Source: Actinokineospora baliensis
Lineage (GTDB): Bacteria; Actinomycetota; Actinomycetes; Mycobacteriales; Pseudonocardiaceae
Direction: 5' to 3'
DNA: 64,000 bases
NCBI RefSeq assembly: GCF_016907695.1
Contig: NZ_JAFBCK010000001.1
Span: 806,001-870,000, forward strand
The position numbers and the translations under genes are program-made. Below, one piece after another: positions 1 through 8,634 of the stretch (positions within the stretch are counted from its first letter, which is position 1; each line of letters begins with the position of its first letter). The notes below the pieces were generated by a model, which saw only the letters and a program-made list of their open reading frames with translations, was not told the DNA's origin and did no database searches.

Positions 1-351
1 GATGAAGCCGTGGTGACTACCCGGCTCGACCACGGGTGTAAAGCCACCTTGTGGCGGTAGGACTTCCAGCACGTCTCCCGGCTTCAGTGAATCCACCAGG
101 TGTGAAGAGAACAGCCCGCCTTCAACCCGCCTAACGCCAATGCGCGGTGCGGCGCCGGCAGGGGCGCAGATCGAGTAAGAGCGTCGCTCCTCCCGGCCTT
201 CGACGTCCTGCCTAAGAGTCAGGTATTGGCCCGCTTTGAAGACGAAGTGCTCGCCCAACTCGGCGGGCACGGCGAAGGTGATCGCGACCGCGTCGTCGCA
301 GAGGCGGTCTACCCCGGCTACCGGGAGGGAGTGGAAGGCGCGCACGGTCAC
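1..351 (-). CDS. paaE: Phenylacetyl-CoA epoxidase reductase subunit PaaE (N-terminal part)
   Basis: Only the first 117 codons lie inside the window; the rest continues beyond base 1. PaaE is the ferredoxin:NADPH reductase-type subunit that feeds electrons to the di-iron epoxidase of the aerobic phenylacetate pathway. The visible part is the FAD-binding domain, with the flavin motif RSYS (after EERR, near residue 48) and the segment GGLFSSHLVD typical of this reductase family. The GTG start at 351 overlaps the paaD stop (GTGA), so it is the last gene of the translationally coupled paaABCDE operon. Identity rests on the partial domain plus operon position. Confidence 0.9.
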   Translation of the reverse strand, partial: MTVRAFHSLPVAGVDRLCDDAVAITFAVPAELGEHFVFKAGQYLTLRQDVEGREERRSYSICAPAGAAPRIGVRRVEGGLFSSHLVDSLKPGDVLEVLPPQGGFTPVVEPGSHHGFI

Positions 352-836
352 AGTTCCTTGATCTGCTCGAACGGTTCCCGGCAGTCCTCGCAGCGCCGCA
401 GCGCCTTGCACGCGGTCGACCCGAACCGGGACAGCTCGGTGGTCCGCGCCGACCCGCACAGCGGGCACAGCACCCGGCGGCTCGGTGGTTCCAGGTTCAG
501 CGGCACCGGACCGACGGCGCGCGGGCCGATCCGCTGGGGCGGGGCGATGCCGTGGTCGGCGAGCTTGCGCAGGCCGTCCTCGCTGATCCAGTCGGTCGTC
601 CACGCCGGGTGCAGGACGGTCCGCACCTCGACCTCGGCGTACCCGGCCTCGGTCAGGCTGGCGACCAGGTCGGCGCGCATCTCGTCCACCGCGGGGCAGC
701 CGGAGTAGGTGGGGGTGATCGTCACGGTCACCCGGCCGCCGTCCTCGTCGACCGCGCGCAGCACCCCGAGGTCGGCGAGGGTCAGCACCGGCAACTCGGG
801 GTCGAGCACCTGCTCGGCGACCTGCCGCGCGGTCAC
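348..836 (-). CDS. paaD: PaaD-like metal-sulfur cluster assembly protein of phenylacetate oxygenase
   Basis: The 162-aa product matches PaaD in length and layout. The N-terminal half is a DUF59/MIP18-type domain with TPTYSGCPAVDEM around residue 50, and the C-terminus carries a zinc-ribbon-like pair of cysteine motifs (CPLCGS and CEDC). The family is thought to assist Fe-S maturation of the PaaE subunit. The GTG start at 836 overlaps the paaC stop as GTGA, which decides the start against a longer open frame running back through paaC. The 3' end overlaps paaE in the same way. Confidence 0.92.
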   Translation of the reverse strand: MTARQVAEQVLDPELPVLTLADLGVLRAVDEDGGRVTVTITPTYSGCPAVDEMRADLVASLTEAGYAEVEVRTVLHPAWTTDWISEDGLRKLADHGIAPPQRIGPRAVGPVPLNLEPPSRRVLCPLCGSARTTELSRFGSTACKALRRCEDCREPFEQIKEL

Positions 837-1717
837 CAGCGCGCCCCTGGCGTCGACCGGGCGATGTGCTGCAACTCGGCGAGCAGGAACCCCATCGCGG
901 CGGTGTGCACGCCGTCGCGGCCCGCTTGGCCCGCCACTGCCGCGACCTGCTTGACCTGCGGCCGGTCCAGCCCGGCCGCGGTCAGCACGGTGTCGATGAC
1001 CTGGTCGAACTCCTCGCGCGCGGCAGCCGGGTCGACGGCGATGCCGGGCAGCGCGGCCTCCACCGGGTGCGTGGCGAACAGTTCGTCGGTGAACGCCCAC
1101 ACACGGTCGAAGCCTGCCACGATGCGTTCGCGGGAGTACTCGGTGCCGCCCGCGAGCCGCAGTACCCACTGGGCGGCGTGGTCGCGGTGGTAGGCCAGTT
1201 CCTTGACGCCCTTGGCGGCGACGGCGGCCAGCACCGGGTCTGCCGAGGTGATCAGCCGCTGGAACACGGCGAGGCGCCAGGTCGCGAACACCAGCAGGCG
1301 GGCGATGGTGGTGCCGAAGTCGCCGCCAGGTCCGGGGCCGCAGTCGATCTCGGCGAGCCGGACGTTGCGGAACTCGCGCTCGTCGCGCAGGTAGGCCAGG
1401 GCGTCCTCGTCGCGGCCGAGCCCCTCGACCTCAGCCGCGCGCGAGAGCAGAAGCCGGGCTTGGCCGAGGAGGTCGAGCGCGATGTTGGCCAGCGCGACGT
1501 CTTCTTCCAGCTCCGGCGCGCGCGAGCACCACTCGGCCAGGCGCTGCGAGTAGATGAGCGCGTCGTCGCCGAGCATGAGGCAGTACGCGACGAGGCTCTC
1601 GCGGTCGACGTCCGGTACCGCGCGGTCGACCCCGGCGAGAGCAGCGGTGAAGCCGGTGCCGAACGCCCAGTGCTTCTCCTCACCCGCGTCGGTAAGGCCG
1701 TCGTAGGCGTTATCCAT
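833..1717 (-). CDS. paaC: Phenylacetyl-CoA epoxidase subunit PaaC
   Basis: This 294-aa protein is the structural, metal-free ferritin-like partner of PaaA in the multicomponent 1,2-phenylacetyl-CoA epoxidase. Family-typical segments are GDDALIYSQRLAEW near residue 47, NIALDLLGQARLLL and KELAYHRDHAAQW. ATG at 1717 gives an N-terminus of normal family length (MDNAYDGL); the frame is open a further 25 codons upstream into paaB, but those residues look non-coding. It lies 10 nt after paaB and ends in a GTGA overlap with paaD. Confidence 0.95.
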   Translation of the reverse strand: MDNAYDGLTDAGEEKHWAFGTGFTAALAGVDRAVPDVDRESLVAYCLMLGDDALIYSQRLAEWCSRAPELEEDVALANIALDLLGQARLLLSRAAEVEGLGRDEDALAYLRDEREFRNVRLAEIDCGPGPGGDFGTTIARLLVFATWRLAVFQRLITSADPVLAAVAAKGVKELAYHRDHAAQWVLRLAGGTEYSRERIVAGFDRVWAFTDELFATHPVEAALPGIAVDPAAAREEFDQVIDTVLTAAGLDRPQVKQVAAVAGQAGRDGVHTAAMGFLLAELQHIARSTPGARW

Positions 1718-1727
1718 GGCGGGTTCC

Positions 1728-2015
1728 TTACAGGTGCGGGACGTCCTCGGGGATCGCGTAGAACGTGGGGTGCCGGTAGACCTTGTCGCCACTAGGCGCG
1801 AAGAACGGGTCCTTCTCGTCCGGGCTGGACGCTGTGATCGCCTCCGCCTTGACGACCCAAATGCTGACGCCTTCGTTGCGGCGCGTGTAGAGGTCTCGCG
1901 CGTTGCGTAGGGCCATTTCGTCGTCAGGGGCGTGCAGGGAACCGACGTGCACGTGGTTCAGACCGCGCTTGCCCCGGACGAACACCTCGTAGAGGGGCCA
2001 AGAGGACTTGGTCAT
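1728..2015 (-). CDS. paaB: Phenylacetyl-CoA epoxidase subunit PaaB
   Basis: A 95-aa protein of standard PaaB length, with the characteristic start [20 protein letters not shown] and the later segment [18 protein letters not shown]. PaaB bridges PaaAC heterodimers in the epoxidase complex. The ATG at 2015 overlaps the paaA stop (ATGA), so translation is probably coupled. Confidence 0.95.
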   Translation of the reverse strand: MTKSSWPLYEVFVRGKRGLNHVHVGSLHAPDDEMALRNARDLYTRRNEGVSIWVVKAEAITASSPDEKDPFFAPSGDKVYRHPTFYAIPEDVPHL

Positions 2016-2935
2016 GCCGCCTGCTCCTTCTTGCGCGCGTACGCCGCAGCAGCCTCGCGGACCCAGGCACCGTCGTCGTGGGCCTTGCGCCGGTGGGCGA
2101 TGCGCTCAGCGTTGCACGGTCCTTCGCCCTTCACGACCTGCCAGAACTCGGTCCAGTCGATGTCGCCGAAGTCGTGGTGGTTGCGCTCGGCGTTCCACGC
2201 GAGAGCCGGATCGGGCAGCGTCACGCCGAGCTTCTCCGCCTGCGGCACGCTCATGTCGACGAAGCGCTGCCGCAGCTCGTCGTTGGTGTGCCGCTTGATC
2301 CGCCACACCATCGACTGCTCGGTGTTCGAGCTCTCCGCGTCCGACGGGCCGAACATCATCAGCGACGGCCACCACCAGCGGTTGACGGAGTCCTGCACCA
2401 TGTCCCGCTGCTGCTGCGTGCCGCTCATCATGGTCATCAGCAGCTCGTAGCCCTGCCGCTGGTGGAACGACTCCTCCTTGCAGACCCGGATCATCGCGCG
2501 CGCGTACGGGCCGTAGGAGGTGCGGCACAGCGGCACCTGGTTGCAGATCGCGGCACCGTCGACGAGCCAGCCGATGACGCCGACGTCGGCGTAGGTCAGC
2601 GTGGGGTAGTTGAAGATCGAGGAGTACTTCTGCCGCCCCTCGATGAGCTTCTCGGTCAGCTCGGCCCGGTCGGCGCCGAGGGTCTCCGCGGCGGCGTAGA
2701 GGTAGAGGCCGTGCCCGGCCTCGTCCTGCACCTTGGCCAGCAGGATCGCCTTGCGGCGCAGCGAGGGCGCGCGGCTGATCCAGTTGCCCTCCGGCTGCAT
2801 CCCGATGATCTCGGAGTGCGCGTGCTGGGCGATCTGGCGGATCAGCGTCGCCCGGTACCCGTCCGGCATCCAGTCCCGCGGCTCGACCCGGTGGTCGGCG
2901 GCGACGGTCTGCTCAAACTGGCGTTCCAGGTCCAC
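2012..2935 (-). CDS. paaA: Phenylacetyl-CoA epoxidase catalytic subunit PaaA
   Basis: This 307-aa protein is the di-iron oxygenase subunit that epoxidises the aromatic ring of phenylacetyl-CoA. Ligand-type motifs of the ferritin-like fold are visible: [18 protein letters not shown] (an ExxH pair near residue 73) and [15 protein letters not shown] (a second ExxH pair near residue 155). The chosen GTG at 2935 is preceded by a GGTGGG stretch; an ATC or a more distal start cannot be excluded. It is the first paa gene, 42 nt after the DUF3592 gene on the same strand, so a paa promoter could lie in that short gap or farther upstream. Confidence 0.95.
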   Translation of the reverse strand: MDLERQFEQTVAADHRVEPRDWMPDGYRATLIRQIAQHAHSEIIGMQPEGNWISRAPSLRRKAILLAKVQDEAGHGLYLYAAAETLGADRAELTEKLIEGRQKYSSIFNYPTLTYADVGVIGWLVDGAAICNQVPLCRTSYGPYARAMIRVCKEESFHQRQGYELLMTMMSGTQQQRDMVQDSVNRWWWPSLMMFGPSDAESSNTEQSMVWRIKRHTNDELRQRFVDMSVPQAEKLGVTLPDPALAWNAERNHHDFGDIDWTEFWQVVKGEGPCNAERIAHRRKAHDDGAWVREAAAAYARKKEQAA

Positions 2936-2977
2936 CCCACCGATGTTACACCTGAAGGCCAGAATCGCGGAGAAGTG

Positions 2978-3475
2978 TCATAGCCGGATCCGCCGCCGGG
3001 GGCGCAGCCGCCGCACGTTCAGGGGACCCCGCCGTCGCAACCAGTAGAGGACCCCGCCCGCGACCACCCACACGGCCAACACCGCCGTGCTCACCGGCAG
3101 GATCGTCAGCGCCGCACCGCGGCCCGCGACCCGCACCAGGTCCGGGTTGCGCAGGTCGTACTCCACCCGCACCACCTGCCCCTCCTCCAGCGCCTCCGGG
3201 TAGAGCACGCCCACCGTCGGCAGGTGCTCGGCGCCGTCCGGGGTCTGGAAGCGGACCAGGGTCCTGGTGAACGAGACGCTGACCACCTCGGCGTTGGCGT
3301 TGCCGGTGTACTCCTCGATCGCGGCGTCCTCGGTGACCGCGGCCACCACCAGCAGCACGCCGAGCGCGGCGATCAACCCGGCCACGACGATGGCCACCAG
3401 CGCCGCGATCGCCCGCTGCCGCTCGGGGCGGGTGAGTTGCTCCTGCACGGGGTGGAGGGTATCCGGGCCGGTCAC
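2978..3475 (-). CDS. DUF3592-type membrane protein
   Basis: A predicted 165-aa membrane protein with a hydrophobic helix near residues 26-48, an extracytoplasmic beta-rich stretch of about 75 residues containing VRFQTPDGAEH and VEYDLRNPDLVRV, a second helix (VSTAVLAVWVVAGGVLYW) and an arginine-rich cytoplasmic tail. That layout matches DUF3592 proteins, which have no established function. GTG at 3475 lies 5 nt after the menD stop; GTG at 3448 would give a 156-aa form. The gene sits in a same-strand run between menD and paaA. Confidence 0.75.
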   Translation of the reverse strand: MTGPDTLHPVQEQLTRPERQRAIAALVAIVVAGLIAALGVLLVVAAVTEDAAIEEYTGNANAEVVSVSFTRTLVRFQTPDGAEHLPTVGVLYPEALEEGQVVRVEYDLRNPDLVRVAGRGAALTILPVSTAVLAVWVVAGGVLYWLRRRGPLNVRRLRPRRRIRL

Positions 3476-3480
3476 GGCCG

Positions 3481-5163
3481 TCAGGCGATCACGGCGGTGA
3501 CCGAGGCGCGCAGCCTGGCGTGCAGGTCGCGCAGGCCCGCCCGGCTGGTCTGCACCTCGACCACGCGCAGGCCCGGTCCGGCGGCCAGCGCGGCGCGCAG
3601 GTCGGCGGAACTGGTGACCAGGGTGTGCGCGACGCCGTGAGCGCGGCACAGGTCGGCCAGGTCGACGCCGTGCGGGGTGCCGAAGACCCGCTCGAAGCTG
3701 GCCCTGTGCTCGGCGGCGCCCTGTTCGAGCAGCGAGAAGATGCCGCCGCCGTTGTCGTTGAGCACCACGGCGGTCAGGTCCGGCCTCGCCTCGTCCGGTC
3801 CGATCAGCAGGCCGTTCGCGTCGTGCAGGAAGGTCAGGTCGCCCATGAGCGCGTACGTCGGCGCGCCACCGCCGAGCGACACCCCGGCCGCGGTAGACAG
3901 GTTGCCGTCGATGCCCGCGACGCCCCGGTTGGCGTGCACGGTGACGTCGGCGCGGTGCGCGGCGATCAGGTCGACGTCGCGGACGGTGTTGGACGAGCCG
4001 AGGAACAGCGTCGCGGCGATCGGCAGGCCCGCGACCACCTCCTGGGCCACGTGCAGGCCCGTCGGCCACGGCTCGGCGGCCAGCAGGGTGGTCACCGCGT
4101 CCGCGGCGAGGTCCTCGGCGTCCTGCCAGCCCGCCAGCCATGCCTGGTCGTGCCCGGTGACGTGCGCCAGGTCGTCCTGGTCGAGCCAGCCGCGCACGTG
4201 CGTCGCGACGAACTGCGGATCGGTCCACTGTGGATGGTCGCCGATGCCGTACACCGGCACCCGGTCCATCAGCCCGCGCACCCCGCGCGAGAGCGTTGGC
4301 CGCCCCACCACGACCACCGCGTCCGGGCGCAGCGGATCGGGCAGCGCCCCCGTGCCCAGCAGCAGCGGCCCCCCGCGCACCACGTGCGCGCCGCCCGCGA
4401 TCGCCGCGGCGGCCCCCACCGGCTCGGCGACCACGGGCCAGCCCGCCTTCGCCGCGACCCCGGCCGCCGAGGTGGCCCTGGCCGGGTCGCCGCTGCCGAC
4501 GACCATCAGGGTGCGCGCGGGCAGCGGGAAGTCGACCCGGTTGCCCGGCACCGAGCGGGCGGCCGAGGACGTGGTCCAGCGCAGGCCGTCCGGGCGGCCG
4601 GTGAGCCGATCGGGCCAGTCGTCGCAGAAGGTCGGGACCAGGGGCTCGCGGAACGGGATGTTCAGCTGCACCGGGCGCCCGGTCTCCGCCCGCGCGACGC
4701 CGCGGCAGACCAGGCCGCGCCACACGGGGTTGAGCCCGGCGCGCCGCTCGGCGACCGGGAAGTCGACGGTCACCGCGGCGCTGCCGAAGATGCCGCGCTG
4801 GTCGATGGTCTGGTTCGCCCCGGTCCCGTGCAGCTCGGGCGGCCGGTCGGCGGTGATCAGCAGCAGCCCGACCCCCGAGTGGTGCGCCTCCAGCACCGCG
4901 GGGTGCAGGTTCGCCACGGCCGTACCGGAGGTGCAGACCACCGCGGCGGGCCGCCCGGACGCCCGGCCGAGCCCCAGCGCGAAGTACCCGGCCGAGCGCT
5001 CGTCGACCCGCACGTGCAGGGTCAGCTCACCCCGTTGCGCGGCCTCGAACAGCGCGAACGCCACCGGGGCGTTGCGCGACCCAGGGCACAGCACGACCTG
5101 CCGGACATCGTTGCGGACCAACTCGTCGACCACGACGGTGGCCATCGCGGTGGACGGATTCAC
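3481..5163 (-). CDS. menD: 2-succinyl-5-enolpyruvyl-6-hydroxy-3-cyclohexene-1-carboxylate synthase MenD
   Basis: MenD joins isochorismate and 2-oxoglutarate in the second committed step of menaquinone synthesis. The 560-aa protein has the ThDP-enzyme layout: CPGSRNAPVAFAL near residue 25, the catalytic-Glu region DERSAGYFALGLG near 54, and the ThDP/Mg site starting GDLTFLHD at residue 441 and continuing to LNDNGGGIF near 468. Start is GTG at 5163, overlapping the stop of a candidate small ORF. menB, menE and menA follow within 7 kb but on other transcripts. Confidence 0.96.
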   Translation of the reverse strand: MNPSTAMATVVVDELVRNDVRQVVLCPGSRNAPVAFALFEAAQRGELTLHVRVDERSAGYFALGLGRASGRPAAVVCTSGTAVANLHPAVLEAHHSGVGLLLITADRPPELHGTGANQTIDQRGIFGSAAVTVDFPVAERRAGLNPVWRGLVCRGVARAETGRPVQLNIPFREPLVPTFCDDWPDRLTGRPDGLRWTTSSAARSVPGNRVDFPLPARTLMVVGSGDPARATSAAGVAAKAGWPVVAEPVGAAAAIAGGAHVVRGGPLLLGTGALPDPLRPDAVVVVGRPTLSRGVRGLMDRVPVYGIGDHPQWTDPQFVATHVRGWLDQDDLAHVTGHDQAWLAGWQDAEDLAADAVTTLLAAEPWPTGLHVAQEVVAGLPIAATLFLGSSNTVRDVDLIAAHRADVTVHANRGVAGIDGNLSTAAGVSLGGGAPTYALMGDLTFLHDANGLLIGPDEARPDLTAVVLNDNGGGIFSLLEQGAAEHRASFERVFGTPHGVDLADLCRAHGVAHTLVTSSADLRAALAAGPGLRVVEVQTSRAGLRDLHARLRASVTAVIA

Positions 5164-5414
5164 AGCACCCCACTCCGCACGGTGACTTCCCCCTCGGTTC
5201 CCGGACCCGACCCCCGACCCTGCTCCTGGGGCGGCCCAACCGGCAACCGGCCCCCGGCATCTGGGCGAAGATCGGCCGGAACCCGTTGCGCCCGCAAGGG
5301 AACTGGGAGCGTACCCAGTCCCGCTGTAGACGCACCGGTGGCGTGATCGGACAGACGGCGCGTCAGGGCTTTCTGGACGGTGGCGGCCGAGCCCCGGGAA
5401 GGCGGTGCGCTCAT
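5160..5414 (-). CDS. Candidate small ORF coupling the 441-aa gene to menD
   Basis: This 84-codon frame fills the space between two genes exactly. Its ATG at 5414 overlaps the upstream stop as ATGA, and its TGA overlaps the menD GTG start as GTGA. The predicted protein starts MSAPPSRGSAATVQKALT, is rich in Gly, Pro and Arg, and shows no recognised domain. By eye about 70% of its codons end in G or C, lower than in clear genes nearby, which argues against coding. It may be a real linker gene or simply an open stretch of operon spacer. Confidence 0.35.
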   Translation of the reverse strand: MSAPPSRGSAATVQKALTRRLSDHATGASTAGLGTLPVPLRAQRVPADLRPDAGGRLPVGPPQEQGRGSGPGTEGEVTVRSGVL

Positions 5415-6736
5415 GTGAGGGTCAGGTCCTCGGGGTGGCGGCGGAACAGGACGCGGGCGCGCAGGCTCCAGCGGGCTATGGCGCGGCCCGCGGGCGTTAG
5501 GCCGACCCGCCGCGCGGTCCAGTCGGCGTCCACGGCGTCCAACACGCGCAGGCGGCGCAGGAACCAGGCGCCCACCTCGGCGGCCCTGGTGGGGCCGAAG
5601 TCGGAGCCGGTGTCGCCGGACCAGCCCTCCTCGGCGAGCACGTAGGCGACTTTCTCGAAGACCCGGCTGGGGGCCATCCGGTCTTCCAGCAGCAGCGCGG
5701 CGAACACGACCTCTTGCACCGTGCCCAGCGCGGTGCGCTCGAGGGACACCATGCGCTCGCCGACGGTCATCAGCAGGGAGTCCGAATCGTCGACCAGGGC
5801 GGTGCCCGGTTCGGTGAGCCGCAGGCGGCTGCCGTCGCGGGTGGTGAGGCCGAAGTCGGTGGACAACTCGCGCAGCAGCTTCACCGGGGGCCACTGGGAC
5901 TCGCTGCGACCGGCCGCGGTGACCTCCGCGCAGGTCGGCATCAGGTCGATCAGCTCACCGACCAGCGTGGTGGGCAAGTAGCCGCTGGTGGTCAACCGGG
6001 CGCCTTGGCCGCGGCACTGAGCGAGCAGGTACGTCAGCGCGGGCAGTTGGGCACCGTCGCTGTCGGGGGCGCGGCGGACCTCGGGTCTGAGCCGGACCAT
6101 CAGCTCGCGGCGGGTCTGGCTGCCGTGGCCGAGGGTCCACTCGTCGAGGCGCTCGTCGAGCAGCCGGACGAACCAGGTCTCCTCGCCCTCGTTCTCCGGG
6201 CTGGTCAGCAGCCGCATCACCAGCCCGACCCGCATCGCGTCGCCGCCGTCGGCGGGCAGGGTGCCCGCCTCGACGGCCTCCTCCAGCAGCCTGCCCGCGG
6301 CGGCGTGCAGCGCCGTCTCGATCGGGCCGCCCTGCTCGGACCAGGTCATCAGCGGGGTGTCCGGCGGCCACACCCCCGACGCGCGCCACGCCGCGGCGAC
6401 CAGCCGCCGGTAGGACTCCTCGTCCTCGGCCGCGTCGAGGATGGCGTGCGTGGTGGCACCCCGGCAGAGCCCGGCGTAGTCCGCGTGGCCGAGCAGCTCC
6501 AGCAGCTCGGCGAACGAGTCGCAGGTCTCGTGCAGGTCTTCGAACGCGCCGTGCCCGCCGGGGCTGCGGTGCGCCTGCGGCAGCGTGCCCCACACCATCT
6601 GCTGCACGTCGTAGCGGGTGACCTTGGTCGGGTGCGCCGCTGTGGCGCGCATGACGTGCCACAGCGCGTGCGCGTGCTTCGCCGCGGTGTCGTCCCGCGC
6701 GCGAATGACCTCCAGGGCCGAGTCCAGGTCGTGCAC
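5411..6736 (-). CDS. Conserved hypothetical protein (441 aa)
   Basis: A soluble 441-aa protein that I do not recognise. The first half looks helical and Trp/His-rich (AHALWHVMRATAAH, DVQQMVWGTLP). The C-terminal third resembles a winged-helix arrangement ending in RRVGLTPAGRAIARWSL, with a preceding block TDFGLTTRDGSRLRLTEPG of similar character. Start is GTG at 6736; the frame is open far upstream but over the divergent menB gene. It is divergent from menB and followed in the same direction by a candidate small ORF and menD, so a link to menaquinone genes is positional only. Confidence 0.8.
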   Translation of the reverse strand: MHDLDSALEVIRARDDTAAKHAHALWHVMRATAAHPTKVTRYDVQQMVWGTLPQAHRSPGGHGAFEDLHETCDSFAELLELLGHADYAGLCRGATTHAILDAAEDEESYRRLVAAAWRASGVWPPDTPLMTWSEQGGPIETALHAAAGRLLEEAVEAGTLPADGGDAMRVGLVMRLLTSPENEGEETWFVRLLDERLDEWTLGHGSQTRRELMVRLRPEVRRAPDSDGAQLPALTYLLAQCRGQGARLTTSGYLPTTLVGELIDLMPTCAEVTAAGRSESQWPPVKLLRELSTDFGLTTRDGSRLRLTEPGTALVDDSDSLLMTVGERMVSLERTALGTVQEVVFAALLLEDRMAPSRVFEKVAYVLAEEGWSGDTGSDFGPTRAAEVGAWFLRRLRVLDAVDADWTARRVGLTPAGRAIARWSLRARVLFRRHPEDLTLT

Positions 6737-6808
6737 GTCCCCAGCTTGACACGGCGACGGGCAACCCCGCGAACGACTGTCCACAGCCGCGCCGGCATCC
6801 TCGACCGC

Positions 6809-7720
6809 GTGGCTGAGCGCGAGGTTTCCGAACTGTTCAACCCGGCGCGGTGGCGCGAGGTCGACGGGTTCGACTTCACCGACATCACCTACCACCGCGC
6901 GGTGGACACCGGGGCGGTCCGGATCGCCTTCGACCGCCCGGAGGTGCGCAACGCGTTCCGGCCGCACACCGTCGACGAGCTGTACCGGGCGCTCGACCAC
7001 GCCAGGATGAGCTCGGACGTCGGGTGCGTGCTGCTGACCGGCAACGGCCCGTCCCCGCGTGACGGCGGATGGGCGTTCTGCTCCGGCGGTGACCAGCGCA
7101 TCCGCGGCCGCACGGGCTACCAGTACGCGTCGGGCGAGACCGCGGCGACGGTGGACCCCGCGCGCGCGGGCAGGCTGCACATCCTGGAGGTGCAGCGGCT
7201 GATCCGGTTCATGCCGAAGGTGGTCATCGCGGTCGTGCCGGGGTGGGCCGCCGGTGGCGGGCACAGCCTGCACGTGACCTGCGACTTGACGCTGGCGAGC
7301 CTGGAGCACGCGCGGTTCAAGCAGACTGATGCCGATGTCGGCAGTTTCGACGGCGGTTTCGGGTCGGCGTACCTGGCCAGGCAGGTGGGGCAGAAGTTCG
7401 CGCGGGAGATCTTCTTCCTCGGGCGCTCTTACACCGCCGAGGACATGGTGCGGATGGGCGCGGTGAATCAGGCGGTGCCGCACGCCGAGTTGGAAGAGAC
7501 CGCGCTGCAGTGGGCGCGCGAGATCAATGGCAAGTCGCCGACGGCGCAGCGGATGCTCAAGTTCGCCTTCAACGCCATTGACGACGGTCTTATCGGCCAG
7601 CAGGTGTTCGCCGGTGAGACGACCCGCTTGGCCTACATGACCGATGAAGCCGTCGAGGGTAGGGACTCCTTCCTCGAGAAGCGGGATCCTGACTGGTCCC
7701 GCTTCCCGTACTACTACTGA
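6809..7720 (+). CDS. menB: 1,4-dihydroxy-2-naphthoyl-CoA synthase MenB
   Basis: A crotonase-fold enzyme (303 aa) that closes the ring of O-succinylbenzoyl-CoA to 1,4-dihydroxy-2-naphthoyl-CoA. Visible family marks are FDRPEVRNAFRPHTVDEL, the oxyanion-hole region AFCSGGDQRIRG, the motif GWAAGGGHSLHVTCDLTLAS, TDADVGSFDGGFGSAYLARQ, and a C-terminus ending FPYYY as in other MenB proteins. The GTG at 6809 fits the family length; no strong ribosome-binding site is visible. Its last 7 nt overlap the end of the convergent N-acetyltransferase gene. Confidence 0.96.
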   Translation: MAEREVSELFNPARWREVDGFDFTDITYHRAVDTGAVRIAFDRPEVRNAFRPHTVDELYRALDHARMSSDVGCVLLTGNGPSPRDGGWAFCSGGDQRIRGRTGYQYASGETAATVDPARAGRLHILEVQRLIRFMPKVVIAVVPGWAAGGGHSLHVTCDLTLASLEHARFKQTDADVGSFDGGFGSAYLARQVGQKFAREIFFLGRSYTAEDMVRMGAVNQAVPHAELEETALQWAREINGKSPTAQRMLKFAFNAIDDGLIGQQVFAGETTRLAYMTDEAVEGRDSFLEKRDPDWSRFPYYY

Positions 7721-8634
7721 GACTTCAAGAACTGTTCGTGATCCGCGACGACCTTGCTATAGAGGGCCTGTTTGCGGCTCTTGTCCACATCGGACAACGG
7801 TAGGTGGAAGACGTCTGCCAGCGTGGCGAAGTACTCGGCTTCGCTGGCGATGTCCCGCTCGAATCCGCTGTCCACCCCGTGGTGGACGAGCCGCAGCCCG
7901 CGCAGGGTCGTCGCGCTGTCTCCGTCGCGGCGACACAAGGCTGCCACCCGGACGAACCCGGACTCGGGGCTGGTGGACTGCTCGTGGTGCTTGGCGGTGA
8001 AGTCTTCGACCGTCGCCTCGTAAGGCGCGAAATCCATGCCGGGGCACCGCGCCCACTTGTCGTGGTCAAACCGCCATCCACCGGGCACGACATCTGAGGG
8101 TCGTAGTGTGAAATCCATCGGCGCCTGGCTGTAGTCGCCTTCGCTAAGAGGCAGCGGCGCGTGCAAGGCGTCACCCATGCCGGTGTCGACGAGCCAGGTG
8201 CCCGAGGGTGAATCTTCGCTCGGCAGACCGTGCACCTCGATGGTGAGGTGGTTCGCGTTGGCGCCTACGGGCCCGTCGACCTGGGGCCCTTGTACTCCGC
8301 CGACTCGCCAATGGACGTCGAACCCGAGCCAGTCGAGCAAGCACGCCAAAGCGCCGTTCAGGTGGTAGCAGTACCCACCACGTCCCGCGACGATGTAGCG
8401 CACGGCGTCGAGAGGCTCGACTGTGCGCTCCTCGCCCAAGGCGATCCACACGACCTCGTAAGGCACCAGGGCTGTCTGCGCTTGGTGCAGCGCGATGAGC
8501 GTGTCCAACGTCGGCTCGGGAGGCGTAGTCCAGCCCAACCGGCGTAGGTAGCCGTCACGCAGCCCTACGTCCAGCGGTCTGCGCCAGAGCCGTTCCTCGC
8601 GGCGCGGGTCGGTCACATCGAGGAGATCAGACAA
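7714..8634 (-). CDS. nat: Arylamine N-acetyltransferase
   Basis: The 306-aa protein carries the NAT catalytic triad: Cys89 in RGGYCYHLNGAL, His129 in NANHLTIEV and Asp150 in WLVDTGMGD. NATs transfer an acetyl or propionyl group from CoA to arylamines or hydrazines. The TTG at 8634 overlaps the end of the upstream VOC gene by 8 nt; GTG at 8616 is an alternative. The gene is intercalated between menB and menE on the opposite strand. Codon choice is less GC-rich than in the flanking men genes. Confidence 0.93.
   Translation of the reverse strand: MSDLLDVTDPRREERLWRRPLDVGLRDGYLRRLGWTTPPEPTLDTLIALHQAQTALVPYEVVWIALGEERTVEPLDAVRYIVAGRGGYCYHLNGALACLLDWLGFDVHWRVGGVQGPQVDGPVGANANHLTIEVHGLPSEDSPSGTWLVDTGMGDALHAPLPLSEGDYSQAPMDFTLRPSDVVPGGWRFDHDKWARCPGMDFAPYEATVEDFTAKHHEQSTSPESGFVRVAALCRRDGDSATTLRGLRLVHHGVDSGFERDIASEAEYFATLADVFHLPLSDVDKSRKQALYSKVVADHEQFLKSQ

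Noticed and set aside
7781..7789. Isolated TTGTCCACA (DnaA box) inside the NAT gene
   Set aside because: Single occurrence within coding sequence, without neighbouring boxes; expected by chance at this length.
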